Source of the DNA: Candidatus Heimdallarchaeota archaeon | GTDB lineage: Archaea; Asgardarchaeota; Heimdallarchaeia; Heimdallarchaeales; Kariarchaeaceae | Length of the DNA stretch: 18,118 nt | Direction of reading: 5' to 3' | Assembly (NCBI GenBank): GCA_015522385.1 | Contig: WAMJ01000038.1 | Span: forward strand, 1 to 18,118 | In this document: in pieces, positions 1 to 7,259 of the stretch | Layout of the letters: every line of letters begins with the position of its first letter | Numbering within the stretch: position 1 is the stretch's first letter | The notes under the pieces: generated by a model | Database searches by the model: none | What the model was told of the DNA's origin: nothing | What the model saw: only the letters and a program-made list of their open reading frames with translations | Position numbers and translations under genes: made by a program

Positions 1-278
1 CACCACAATTAAGAATAGAAGGCTATGCATATTAAGTTATTGGTTTTTCAGCACATGATTGACAAATTGGTGACTTGGTGACACGACCTCTTAGCAAATT
101 AGATTCCTATGTACACTATCCGTCTCTGCATTATACATGATAAGATTGATTTAATAGTTATCCTGAGCAGAAATCTTCTACGTTGATATATGACAAATCC
201 TTACCTACACATTACCATAAATGAATAGGATAAATACACAAATGACAGGATATTGTTTTTCGCCAACCGTATTTGAAG
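1..278. other. Non-coding left edge, no gene seen
   Basis: This AT-rich stretch has many stops in all frames and only very short open frames; the best plus-strand ATG frame near position 35 runs about 18 codons. It lies downstream of the leftward DCC-family gene, so it may hold that gene's 3' end and the end of a neighbour outside the window. A short direct repeat, ggtgacttggtgac, begins near 69. I see no RNA gene or terminator hairpin I would defend. Confidence 0.5.
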
Positions 279-629
279 CTACACAATTCTACATTCCAAC
301 TTTCGTCTCCGTTGGAAATGCCGAAGCAATTGAACAGAGAGTCTAGTTATAGGATTTACTCCCATGACAGACCTCCATATCTTCCCAAGAGGAAAGAGTG
401 AGACCAACTCAGTGATTGCTTCACCCTCTGACGTCCAGAAGTCTCCTCGGACGATGTGGAAACTTCGCCAGTACATCTCCTTACCAAGCACATCAATCCC
501 TATCTGCATCATTCTCTCGTCACTCATCCTAACCACCTCCACATCAGAAAGGAGCCGGGTAATTACTCTTGCAAACTTGGTACAAATTCCGCAATCGTCG
601 TCAAATAGAAGAAGAGGTTTATCTCCCAT
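279..629 (-). CDS. DCC-family (DUF393) thiol-disulfide oxidoreductase-like protein
   Basis: This 116-residue protein starts with a hydrophobic strand followed by FDDDCGICTKF (residues 9-19). That is the DxDCxxC signature of the DCC/DUF393 family, with Cys13 and Cys16. The family has a thioredoxin-like reach around a CxxC pair; its substrates are mostly unknown. The later SFHIV segment and the basic C-terminus also fit the family. The frame is open further upstream to 773, but the DCC domain begins right after ATG 629, and an A/T-rich element near 651-660 sits about 25 bases upstream, so I start it there. It is divergent from the membrane protein at 731. A redox role is inferred; no partner gene is adjacent, although disulfide-chemistry genes lie 5.5 kb away. 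Confidence 0.8.
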   Translation of the reverse strand: MGDKPLLLFDDDCGICTKFARVITRLLSDVEVVRMSDERMMQIGIDVLGKEMYWRSFHIVRGDFWTSEGEAITELVSLFPLGKIWRSVMGVNPITRLSVQLLRHFQRRRKLECRIV

Positions 630-730
630 GTACCTAGAAAATATGAATACATGAATAAATACTAATTGACAATATCGTGTGACCAGACTGAATCTCAGAA
701 GGTTTTTAGTCCTATAGAAAATGATTAGGT
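630..730. promoter_or_regulatory. Divergent promoter region
   Basis: The spacer separates the leftward DCC gene from the rightward membrane protein. A/T-rich elements at about 651-660 (minus) and 702-709 (plus, ttttta) lie roughly 25 bases from each start, as expected for archaeal TATA boxes with leaderless transcripts. Both starts are also preceded by AGGT, which could pair weakly with 16S rRNA. This is by-eye assignment. Confidence 0.4.
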
Positions 731-1138
731 ATGAAACTCGCACTTTATGCGGTGATACTTTTCGTTGCTGCAATTGGAACGGTCATCGGAGGGATAGTTA
801 TCACCCAGATTCAGATAAGCAGTTTAGGAAATCTGACCGCGACACAGATATTTGCCCTGATGAACACAGTACTCTGGTTCCTTGTAGCGCTTGCAACATG
901 GTTCGGATCCAAGAACATCGAGGGCAAACCATTTAGCATTCTCTCCTTGGATTTCTTCCTCACATGGATATCATGCAGTTTCGGAGTGATCATTGGTGTA
1001 ATAATCTCCTTCCTTGTGAATGGTGGGTCGATATCTCTGACACTTGATACAATTATGGACTCATTCTTCCTCTATCTACCCTTCACACTTGCACCTACTG
1101 CAACTGCAACTCTTGGATTCAGGGAAAAGAACGCCTAG
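731..1138 (+). CDS. Hypothetical four-helix membrane protein
   Basis: This 135-residue protein is almost entirely hydrophobic. Membrane segments are visible at about residues 3-25, 41-60, 72-96 and 108-126, with a short soluble loop around 61-70 (GSKNIEGKP). I recognise no family motif and no conserved charged or cysteine residue that would suggest an enzyme or a channel. The ATG at 731 follows AGGT directly and an A/T-rich element about 25 bases upstream. Its end lies 3 bases from the convergent small gene at 1142, so the two probably share no transcript. The function is unknown; only membrane location can be claimed. Confidence 0.75.
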   Translation: MKLALYAVILFVAAIGTVIGGIVITQIQISSLGNLTATQIFALMNTVLWFLVALATWFGSKNIEGKPFSILSLDFFLTWISCSFGVIIGVIISFLVNGGSISLTLDTIMDSFFLYLPFTLAPTATATLGFREKNA

Positions 1139-1141
1139 TAT

Positions 1142-1294
1142 TCATGATCGACGCTGAAGAAAGTAGATCAGCCCAAAGAATACGATAACAGTGACAATGA
1201 GGTAGCCCCACCTCAGCACCGGTCCTATGAACTGTGAGATACGGTTAGATAGAGAGTGTGAAGACTTCGGATTGTAGAAGGGATTCGACTCCAT
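1142..1294 (-). CDS. Small single-helix (tail-anchored-like) membrane protein
   Basis: A 50-codon frame gives an N-terminal polar part (MESNPFYNPKSSHSLSNRIS) followed by one hydrophobic helix at about residues 29-46 and a basic end, LQRRS. The ATG at 1294 is preceded by GGAGG with a 4-base spacer, a good ribosome site. The frame is also open to an in-frame ATG at 1321 (59 residues), which lies about 25 bases below a TATA-like tttaataatt (1341-1350 on the plus strand), so a leaderless longer form is possible. One helix at the C-terminus after a soluble start is the layout of archaeal Sec61-beta/SecG, but I do not see that family's glycine-rich lead, so I leave it unnamed. It ends 3 bases from the convergent gene. 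Confidence 0.55.
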   Translation of the reverse strand: MESNPFYNPKSSHSLSNRISQFIGPVLRWGYLIVTVIVFFGLIYFLQRRS

Positions 1295-1321
1295 GGTTCC
1301 TCCATCTTTGATTTCGGACAT

Positions 1322-1419
1322 ATGTTTGATCGATCTCGGGAATTATTAAACCCTCACAATCAGTGAAAAATTGAAGTGAAGATCGTTAGAGTTAAACTAC
1401 AGACATACACATATCGCTT
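1322..1419. promoter_or_regulatory. Divergent promoter region
   Basis: For the rightward asparaginase gene, ttaaacta (1392-1399) is centred about 25 bases before the GTG start at 1420. For the leftward small membrane gene, tttaataatt (1341-1350, minus) is centred about 25 bases before ATG 1321. Both fit archaeal TATA spacing for leaderless messages. Confidence 0.4.
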
Positions 1420-2316
1420 GTGAGACCATCAGTTATCGTCCACGGTGGAGCTTGGAACATCCCTGACCACATGAAGCACAGAAGCCAAGAGGGAGTAAAC
1501 ACAGCTGCAAAGCTCGCTTACGAGCATCTCTTGAACGGAGGTTCAGCTCTTGATGCTGTCGAGATAGCTGTTCGCTCAATGGAAGATGACCCTGTATTTG
1601 ACGCAGGGAAAGGGAGTGTTCTCACTGCGGATCGGAAGGTAGAGATGGATGCCATCATTGTAGATGGGGAGACCCTGAACTTTGGAGCAGTAGCAGGCGT
1701 TTCCTCGTTTGCTCATCCAGTAAGCATTGCCCGTGGAGTGTTGGAGAGATCCGAACATGTGTTCTTTATAGGGGAGGGAGCGGAAAATTTGGCCACCGAG
1801 ATGGGGATGGAGCGAATAGATCAGAAGAATTTAATCACAGAGGAGGCAATCCATGAGTGGGAGAGGTTCACCAGTTATACTAGGGGTGTACAAACGAATT
1901 TCTCGGGTCATGACACAGTTGGGGCCGTTGCGATTGACAATGAAGGAAGGATTGCAGCAGCGACCTCGACTGGAGGAATAACAGGAAAGAGGAGTGGGAG
2001 AGTGGGAGATTCACCCGTAATTGGCGCTGGCGCTGTAGCAGACTCTTCAGTAGTAGGAGTATCGACAACCGGACATGGAGAGTCCATCCTCAAGATCCAG
2101 TTAGCGAATATCGTGTGTAATCAGGTCAAGCAGGGATCTACCGCTCAAGAAGCGTGTGAATTTGCACTGTCAGAAATGGAACGGAGAGTCGGGGGTCACG
2201 GTGGAGTGATAGCCATTGACTTCAACGGAAACATCGGGAAAGCTTTCTCCACCAAGCGAATGGTATGGGCTCAGTTTTCAGCAGAGGGTAATTTCACAGG
2301 AATTGAGAGGTACTGA
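1420..2316 (+). CDS. Plant-type L-asparaginase / isoaspartyl peptidase (Ntn hydrolase)
   Basis: This 298-residue protein matches the family's normal length. HGGAW (8-12) near the N-terminus is characteristic. GHDTVGAVA (163-171) contains the autocatalytic cleavage site and Thr166, which becomes the N-terminal nucleophile of the beta subunit. STGG (183-186), GRVGDSP (193-199) and TTGHGE (216-221) are the substrate-binding segments. The enzyme hydrolyses L-asparagine and isoaspartyl dipeptides in the cytoplasm, releasing aspartate and ammonia. It starts with GTG 25 bases below ttaaacta, which implies a leaderless transcript. Its 3' end overlaps the convergent hydrolase gene by 46 bases. Exact preference between free asparagine and isoaspartyl peptides cannot be read from sequence. 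Confidence 0.93.
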   Translation: MRPSVIVHGGAWNIPDHMKHRSQEGVNTAAKLAYEHLLNGGSALDAVEIAVRSMEDDPVFDAGKGSVLTADRKVEMDAIIVDGETLNFGAVAGVSSFAHPVSIARGVLERSEHVFFIGEGAENLATEMGMERIDQKNLITEEAIHEWERFTSYTRGVQTNFSGHDTVGAVAIDNEGRIAAATSTGGITGKRSGRVGDSPVIGAGAVADSSVVGVSTTGHGESILKIQLANIVCNQVKQGSTAQEACEFALSEMERRVGGHGGVIAIDFNGNIGKAFSTKRMVWAQFSAEGNFTGIERY

Positions 2317-3215
2317 ATGATCTTAGTATCGATGATTTTGAAATACCCTTGCTGTTTGTGAGTGGTGAAGTGGTTACCCTCCTCCAATGGAATGGGATCA
2401 ATTCTGTCTCCTGCAACCTCTAGCATCCGCTCGAATTCAGAGTAGTTCACCACATGATCCTGCTTGGCATGGATCAGAATGTATGGGATTTGAATGTTCA
2501 AAATCTGATTAGATGGATTGAGATCGGCTATATCCACTTCTCTTAAAGGATGATCGGGTGGTAGTGTGGAGATAAATATCCTCTTGACCATCCACAGGAA
2601 CATCCGGGCTATGGAATTGGGAAATGGACTGGAATTCAAGTACCTCTTGATGATGAATCGGCTATCGGAGTAGATTCCCTCAATCACCATCAGATCAACA
2701 TCCCTGATCACTCCAGTTCCAACTCCAATAGTTGATCCAACCCCACCTAGGCTGTGACCCCAGAGGATCAACTTGTCAAGTGCGTACTGAGAGACCATCC
2801 ACTTGCGAGCAGCCTCTATACTGTCGGTAACGTTCACAAACGATATGACTTGGCAGTAGTCAGACTCCCCATGAGACACTGCGTCCACTGCACATACAGT
2901 GAAACCAAGATCTAAGTAGTGCTCAATATGGTTAGCGAAGTATCCCATAGAGGACTCCCAGCCATGGATGAATAGGATACCACCTCCGTTTACCTGATCG
3001 GGCACCCATGAACGAACCTTGACGGATACTCCCCCCCTTCTCCTCTTCTCGTAACCCTCTAGTGGCACGAGCACATCTTTTGCTATCCCACTTGGAATTC
3101 GTCCTCGGAGGGCAGGTGGATATTGTGGGTGGTAAAATCTCCGTGTCAGAATGTAGACAGCATAGAGAATCACAATAATGAATAGTATAGGGAGGAGAAA
3201 GAAAGCCCACTGCAT
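2271..3215 (-). CDS. Membrane-anchored alpha/beta hydrolase
   Basis: This 314-residue protein has an N-terminal membrane helix (about 5-23) followed by a soluble alpha/beta hydrolase fold. LFIHGW (81-86) is the oxyanion strand-turn, GHSLGG (153-158) gives nucleophile Ser155, Asp253 lies in AKQDHVV, and His282 lies in GNHF, so the catalytic triad is complete and in order. The family covers esterases, lipases, thioesterases and peptidases; the substrate cannot be assigned. It resembles the FrsA/BAAT-like group with a captured helical cap at about 183-225. Orientation of the domain relative to the membrane is not certain. A TATA-like element (3239-3249, minus) lies about 29 bases before the ATG. 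The 3' end overlaps the asparaginase gene by 46 bases, tail to tail. Confidence 0.85.
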   Translation of the reverse strand: MQWAFFLLPILFIIVILYAVYILTRRFYHPQYPPALRGRIPSGIAKDVLVPLEGYEKRRRGGVSVKVRSWVPDQVNGGGILFIHGWESSMGYFANHIEHYLDLGFTVCAVDAVSHGESDYCQVISFVNVTDSIEAARKWMVSQYALDKLILWGHSLGGVGSTIGVGTGVIRDVDLMVIEGIYSDSRFIIKRYLNSSPFPNSIARMFLWMVKRIFISTLPPDHPLREVDIADLNPSNQILNIQIPYILIHAKQDHVVNYSEFERMLEVAGDRIDPIPLEEGNHFTTHKQQGYFKIIDTKIIQYLSIPVKLPSAEN

Positions 3216-3304
3216 CGAGTTCTTATGGTGCTCTGAGCACTTAAATTCTAAGATTGTACCTACTGCACTCGATGGATAACAAATAAATACTTCATAGCTA
3301 AGAT
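3216..3304. promoter_or_regulatory. Divergent promoter region
   Basis: TATA-like sequences lie on both strands: acttaaattct at 3239-3249 serves the leftward hydrolase, and aaataaata at 3281-3289 serves the rightward acidic protein. Spacing to each start is 20-29 bases. No clear operator palindrome is seen. Confidence 0.4.
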
Positions 3305-3670
3305 GTGGTTGTGAAACTCGAGAAGCAGAAATTGGATCGTCTGAAAAAAGCGATGGAGAGCATCATGGAGAAAGCCAAGGAGGACGGGAAGATAACAGAG
3401 GATGAACAGGCGATTATCGACGTTCTCGAAGAGACAATATCCAATTTTGAACAGTATCTAGAGGTTGCAATGGAGGACGGAATAATAGACGAAGAGGAGA
3501 GGGAGAAACTCCACCATCTAGAAGAAGAGATAATGTCAGGGAGCTACTTTGAAGCGATGAAGGACGAGATCATCACCCAAGATGAGGTCCTTCTACTCAA
3601 GACGCTCTACCATGTAGCATACCCAAATGCAGATACTGAATGGCTGGACTCGGATTTGATTAAAGATTAG
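3305..3670 (+). CDS. Small acidic helical protein with three DG-type repeats
   Basis: This 121-residue, strongly acidic protein begins with a charged coiled-coil-like helix. It carries three copies of one unit: AKEDGKITEDE (24-34), AMEDGIIDEEE (55-65) and AMKDEIITQDE (84-94), spaced 31 and 29 residues apart. Each has the look of a loop (D-G-x-I) entering a helix, as in EF-hand-like or TerB-like helical proteins. The third copy has lost the loop glycine. Metal binding is possible but not shown, because the loops are shorter than a canonical 12-residue EF-hand. Two GTG codons (3305 and 3311) can start it; the TATA-like element at 3281-3289 fits either. It is a single gene with no operon partner. 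The function is unknown. Confidence 0.75.
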   Translation: MVVKLEKQKLDRLKKAMESIMEKAKEDGKITEDEQAIIDVLEETISNFEQYLEVAMEDGIIDEEEREKLHHLEEEIMSGSYFEAMKDEIITQDEVLLLKTLYHVAYPNADTEWLDSDLIKD

Positions 3671-3916
3671 GCGATAACCATTCAGGTCATTATTTCAAGA
3701 GGTAGGGCAATCATAGTTTCGTTCTCTCAATTCAATTGACCGATACATGGAACCGCCATTTATCTCTCAATTTGTTATCAATAGTGTACCCTGTCAAGAG
3801 TATCGGATTATCATTTCTTGAGAATGAATGGTAATCTGAAAAGCATAAAAGAAATACTATAGTGTATAGCTCTATTCTCGATAGATTTATAGAATGTCGA
3901 GGAGAAGTAGTACCTA
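3671..3916. promoter_or_regulatory. Intergenic spacer with promoter of the surface protein
   Basis: No gene is seen in this 246-base AT-rich spacer. At its right end tttataga (3886-3893) lies about 25-30 bases before ATG 3917 and is the likely TATA box. A purine-rich gaggaga (about 3899-3905) could serve as a weak ribosome site if there is a leader. The upstream part carries no palindrome I would defend. Confidence 0.4.
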
Positions 3917-5647
3917 ATGTCTTTCAATAGTGTTGCAAAGAAGATTGCGATCAGCCTTGTCGCACTCATCATTCTCTTATCTGTTATTCGATATGTAGGA
4001 GATTTTCGAAGAGACTCCATTGACAATGGTACAGGCGATAGTACTTTGACATCATCAACCAGCACTACTCCCACATCCTCGACAAGTAAAACTACCACAT
4101 CGAACCAGAACTCTCCAAGTGACCTAAAAATAATGTTCCGAGTATCCATTCCAAAGAATACACCGAAACTTGACACCATAGTTTTCCATGCGGCAAACTC
4201 CTTATTACCAATGAGTAAAATAGGAGACTACGAGTACGAACTTGAGTTCGACCCAGAAGAATACGGAATTGGAGAAGGAGGATGGGTTGATTACTCCTAC
4301 TCAAGAGGGGGATTCTCTCCTTTTGCGGAGGACATATGGAAGAGTTCATTTGAGAAACCACCCCGATCTGTCCAAGTTGGGACCACACACCTTGTCGAGG
4401 ATACAGTAACTGGTTGGAAATGGTTCGATGTCCTTAACGAGACGGACATTCCAAGCCAGGCAGATAATACCACAATTGTGTCCAGGCCCGAATTCTGGAA
4501 GGGTGTTCAGCTACCAGATTTTTGGTCCGAGGAGTGGGAGTTTCAGTATGATTCGACTATTGACAGATTGAAAAGGCTGGGATATGAGTGGATAGAGCTA
4601 TCACCTCCTTGGGAAGTGGTTAGTGAGGATCCACCGGTCATTAGCAATATCAACACGACGGTGCCTGCATACCCTGACGCTAAACTGAGAAGGCATATTC
4701 AGGAATTCAAAAAGGAGGGATTCAATATTGCTCTAAGGATTCAGATCGATTCAAGAGGGCTCAACAGCACTGACAGAGACGTGGATTGGTGGAATGAGTG
4801 GTATGACCAGTTGAATAACTTCGTCAAGTATCATGCAGATTTGTCATTAGAAGAGGGGGTGAGTGCACTAATTATCACATCACCATTATTCGATGATCTT
4901 CCCCTGTACAACAAAACTCCAGCCTTGGTAAATGCCAGTACCCAGTGGTCAAGAATTATAGACACTGCAAAGACATCGGGAGCGAAGGTCGGGATTGAGA
5001 CTTTTGCGCGGGGTGCTTCGATGGATACTACAAACCTCTTACCCTATATCGCAGATGGAGTTGATTTCTTTGACAAGCTGGATTTCCTTGGGGTGTCACT
5101 CTGGGGAGATGTCGTTAATATAACGAATCCAAGCCAATCTGATTTTGACAAGGGCATGGAAAGAATATTTGAGCACTTGGACTACACCTACAATCAGACA
5201 AGACTTCCCATCATCTTCCCTGGAGTTGCCTACTCTAGTGAGAACGGCAGTGGGCTTGCAAAAGGTTCCGAGACATTCTATACTTGGGATGATCCTACCT
5301 TAGTAGAGGATAGGTACAATAGTCAGGAACAGGCAATGATCTATGAGGCTATGATGAAGCAGGTTGCCACGCGAGATTATATTCAGGGAGTCTTTCCTTT
5401 TGGATACTGGTATGTAGACGCACCCCTCACAGTTGACGATATGTCCATCAGGGATAAGATGGCAGAGCGCATCCTTGTCAGATGGTTTGATCAATTTCCA
5501 ACGACTGCAGATATTCAGAATCTTGTGTATACGGTCATCCGTGGAGTTAGCAGTCATTCTCTGACTTCAAACGGGATCAATACTCAAAGGATCGGTATAG
5601 AGAATCCTGTTGCAATGGCTCTGCCAATATGCCGGAAGAGAAATTGA
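3917..5647 (+). CDS. Surface-anchored glycosidase-like TIM-barrel protein, probably inactive
   Basis: This 576-residue extracellular protein has an N-terminal signal-anchor helix (about 9-25) and a Ser/Thr-rich stalk (about 37-63). A beta-rich module (about 70-160) resembles starch-binding or alpha-amylase N-terminal domains. A TIM-barrel region follows (about 190-525) whose pattern is like GH113/GTA-TIM glycosidases: FWKGVQLP, a helix ending in RLKRLGYEWIEL (217-228), then LRRHIQEFKKEGFNIALRI. Ten N-x-S/T sequons are spread along it, consistent with archaeal surface N-glycosylation. Where GH113 enzymes carry the nucleophile in a TEIGY-like strand, this protein reads PGVAY (435-439). The expected acid/base strand reads ITSPLFDD (320-327), with no Asn-Glu or Gly-Thr-Glu. 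It may therefore bind glycans rather than cleave them. The alignment is by eye. Confidence 0.6.
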   Translation: MSFNSVAKKIAISLVALIILLSVIRYVGDFRRDSIDNGTGDSTLTSSTSTTPTSSTSKTTTSNQNSPSDLKIMFRVSIPKNTPKLDTIVFHAANSLLPMSKIGDYEYELEFDPEEYGIGEGGWVDYSYSRGGFSPFAEDIWKSSFEKPPRSVQVGTTHLVEDTVTGWKWFDVLNETDIPSQADNTTIVSRPEFWKGVQLPDFWSEEWEFQYDSTIDRLKRLGYEWIELSPPWEVVSEDPPVISNINTTVPAYPDAKLRRHIQEFKKEGFNIALRIQIDSRGLNSTDRDVDWWNEWYDQLNNFVKYHADLSLEEGVSALIITSPLFDDLPLYNKTPALVNASTQWSRIIDTAKTSGAKVGIETFARGASMDTTNLLPYIADGVDFFDKLDFLGVSLWGDVVNITNPSQSDFDKGMERIFEHLDYTYNQTRLPIIFPGVAYSSENGSGLAKGSETFYTWDDPTLVEDRYNSQEQAMIYEAMMKQVATRDYIQGVFPFGYWYVDAPLTVDDMSIRDKMAERILVRWFDQFPTTADIQNLVYTVIRGVSSHSLTSNGINTQRIGIENPVAMALPICRKRN

Positions 5648-5660
5648 TAATTTTCTTTTA

Positions 5661-5975
5661 TCAGCTTACTCCCGCCTGTCTCAAAAGAGCAATTACCTTC
5701 TCCCTAATCTCGTAAAGTCCATAGTAAAAGTAGTTCTGAGCTGTTGGATCAAGAAGATCCACTATCTCTAGGAACTTGTGATCCTTGAGCTCAACTACGT
5801 CATAGCTAATCTCGTCAAGCTGGAATTCCATAACCCAACCATCCTGTCCGTAGATCACCAATCTGTCAGTGGTTACGAGGTAAGCCTCACCATTGTGCAT
5901 TCCCGATCCCAGAAGAGTATCAGATGAGTATAGCCGAGTCAGAATCTCCCGGTACCGGTAGTCCACATTTGTCAC
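5661..5975 (-). CDS. Small PH-like domain protein
   Basis: This 104-residue soluble protein follows the TlpA-like gene with a 2-base gap, so the two are probably one transcript. The centre, AYLVTTDRLVIYGQDGWVMEFQ (about 31-52), has the strand-turn-strand pattern 'LTTDRLVIY...' of bacterial/archaeal PH-like (GRAM/YokE-type) domains, and it ends with an amphipathic helix (about 86-102). Such domains usually act as binding modules at membranes or between proteins. No catalytic residue is visible. Its coupling to a secreted thioredoxin suggests an accessory role, but I cannot name one. It is convergent with the surface-protein gene, 13 bases away. Confidence 0.6.
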   Translation of the reverse strand: MTNVDYRYREILTRLYSSDTLLGSGMHNGEAYLVTTDRLVIYGQDGWVMEFQLDEISYDVVELKDHKFLEIVDLLDPTAQNYFYYGLYEIREKVIALLRQAGVS

Positions 5976-5977
5976 CT

Positions 5978-6604
5978 TTAGACCTTTTTCGGAGCAGTTA
6001 CCTTCAAAAATATCATTATTCCAATCAGAGAGAAGGCTCCAAGTTGGAAGAACGGGTTTGAGAAGAGATCCCCAATAAGTGATCCTGAATCAGTATTTGA
6101 GACATCGACATCTGTGGAGATGGATGTATCTCCTTTGACGATCTGATCAAAAACGGGTTCGAATTCTGAGATTGGCATATCACCAACCCACCTCTTAATC
6201 TCTCTACCAGATTTATCAAAGAGAATTGATGTCGGTGTTGCAGTCAGACCGAACAGGTTTCCAAGATTGTAGTCAAGCCCTGTGGTCCAACTGGAAGGAT
6301 AATCTGCCTCCCACTGCTTGACTGTGTCCATATTGTCTCTTGATTGGTATGCAATGGTGAGGAGGGTTATATTCGCATTGTACTTATTGTAAATTTCAAC
6401 CATGGTAGAGTGAAAACTTTGACAAGCAGAACAACCTGTCCATATAGCCTCTAGGAAGAGGTACTCACCCTCGTAGGTAGAATAGCTAATTTTTGACCCA
6501 AATGTTGTCTCAAATGATCCAGGTATTCCATAAGCTTGAGTAGAACTTATTGAGCTGATCATAATTATCAGAATGAAGACAGCGATAGAGAGATTCCTTC
6601 TCAT
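5978..6604 (-). CDS. Secreted, membrane-tethered TlpA-like thioredoxin
   Basis: The protein has an N-terminal signal peptide (hydrophobic stretch about 8-20, cleavage possible near STQA) and a thioredoxin fold. The CxxC active site lies in WTGCSACQSF, about 55-64, with Cys58 and Cys61 in numbering from this ATG. The cis-proline segment is ATPTSILFD (about 122-130), followed by a Ser/Asp/Thr-rich linker and a C-terminal membrane helix (about 184-201) ending in a basic tail. This gives an extracytoplasmic domain held by a C-terminal anchor. TlpA/ResA-type proteins reduce or transfer disulfides outside the membrane. A GTG lies one codon upstream at 6607; I prefer the ATG. It is divergent from a VKOR-family gene, the usual membrane partner for thiol-disulfide cycling, which strengthens the call. 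Confidence 0.88.
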   Translation of the reverse strand: MRRNLSIAVFILIIMISSISSTQAYGIPGSFETTFGSKISYSTYEGEYLFLEAIWTGCSACQSFHSTMVEIYNKYNANITLLTIAYQSRDNMDTVKQWEADYPSSWTTGLDYNLGNLFGLTATPTSILFDKSGREIKRWVGDMPISEFEPVFDQIVKGDTSISTDVDVSNTDSGSLIGDLFSNPFFQLGAFSLIGIMIFLKVTAPKKV

Positions 6605-6719
6605 CACTTAATTTGTATTGCGGGACAAAATAAATATTGTGAAAGGCAATGAAACCCAAGTATTACGATTATTACTGAAGGTTAAATAAGTTCAAATATC
6701 CAAGAGGTCGATATAGTTT
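6605..6719. promoter_or_regulatory. Divergent promoter between thioredoxin and VKOR genes
   Basis: The minus-strand tttatttt (about 6630-6637) is roughly 25-30 bases from the thioredoxin start, and ttaaataa (6682-6689) is about 30 bases before the VKOR ATG. The arrangement suggests the two are controlled together from one 115-base spacer. No perfect palindrome was seen. Confidence 0.4.
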
Positions 6720-7202
6720 ATGGCTCTAAAAGAAACAGTGGGTCTTATAGCCTCGGGGATTGGATTGTTTGACACCCTGATTATTCTCCCCGACTCATTC
6801 AGTAAGACTGGTGCAGCGTGTGGTGAAGCAGAATACTTCATGGGATACCTAATTGACTGTGGGAACGTCACAACATCAGAATACTCTCGATTATTTGGAA
6901 TACCCATCACGGTATTTGGATTTCTCTTCTATGCTACCATATTTGCAATTCTCATGAAGGTGGATACTATCGACACGAGCAACGAGGATTTCATGGCTCT
7001 CGACAACTTCTCAAAAATTGTGCTTGCTGGATCAACACTTGCATTCTTGATCTCTATGGTTCTAGTCTATATCCAATTAGGTGTATTAGAACTAATTTGT
7101 AAATACTGCATGCTCTCTGCAGCCACCTCTACCACACTATTTCTGACATTCGGGATACCGTACATTTTGACAGTATTCGGCAGTAAAACCACCAGCACAT
7201 GA
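6720..7202 (+). CDS. VKOR-family membrane thiol oxidoreductase
   Basis: This 160-residue protein has four to five membrane helices (about 8-23, 60-79, 98-120, 124-152) and the VKOR layout. A first loop cysteine pair, Cys34 and Cys47, is followed by SEYSRLFGIPITVFG (53-67), the family's conserved Ser/Tyr and FGIP segment, and then the quinone-side CKYC (127-130). VKOR proteins move electrons from substrate thiols or a thioredoxin partner to quinone. They act as the DsbB counterpart in many archaea. The neighbouring divergent TlpA-like protein is the obvious partner. Family members usually have the loop cysteines about 8 residues apart, so the 13-residue spacing here is wider. It starts at ATG 6720 with a TATA-like element 30 bases upstream. 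Confidence 0.9.
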   Translation: MALKETVGLIASGIGLFDTLIILPDSFSKTGAACGEAEYFMGYLIDCGNVTTSEYSRLFGIPITVFGFLFYATIFAILMKVDTIDTSNEDFMALDNFSKIVLAGSTLAFLISMVLVYIQLGVLELICKYCMLSAATSTTLFLTFGIPYILTVFGSKTTST

Positions 7203-7259
7203 TGCATATGGGTAGGGGATTAGTAAATATCAGTAAAATATGGTAGATTTGGGGACAAC

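Noticed and set aside
69..82. Short direct repeat ggtgacttggtgac as part of a CRISPR or integration site
   Set aside because: There are only two copies of a 5-6 base unit, with no spacing pattern and no neighbouring cas or integrase gene.
279..773. Longer 164-residue start for the DCC-family gene
   Set aside because: The additional N-terminal residues show no family pattern and cross the promoter region and the start of the divergent gene; ATG 629 fits the family and TATA spacing.
1142..1321. Naming the small membrane protein Sec61-beta
   Set aside because: Only the one-helix layout fits; the glycine-rich lead and conserved residues of Sec61-beta are not convincing.
5300..5647. Possible frameshift at the C-terminus of the surface protein
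   Set aside because: The last 45 residues look less like a barrel, but the frame is clean to a normal stop and I cannot point to a matching continuation in another frame.
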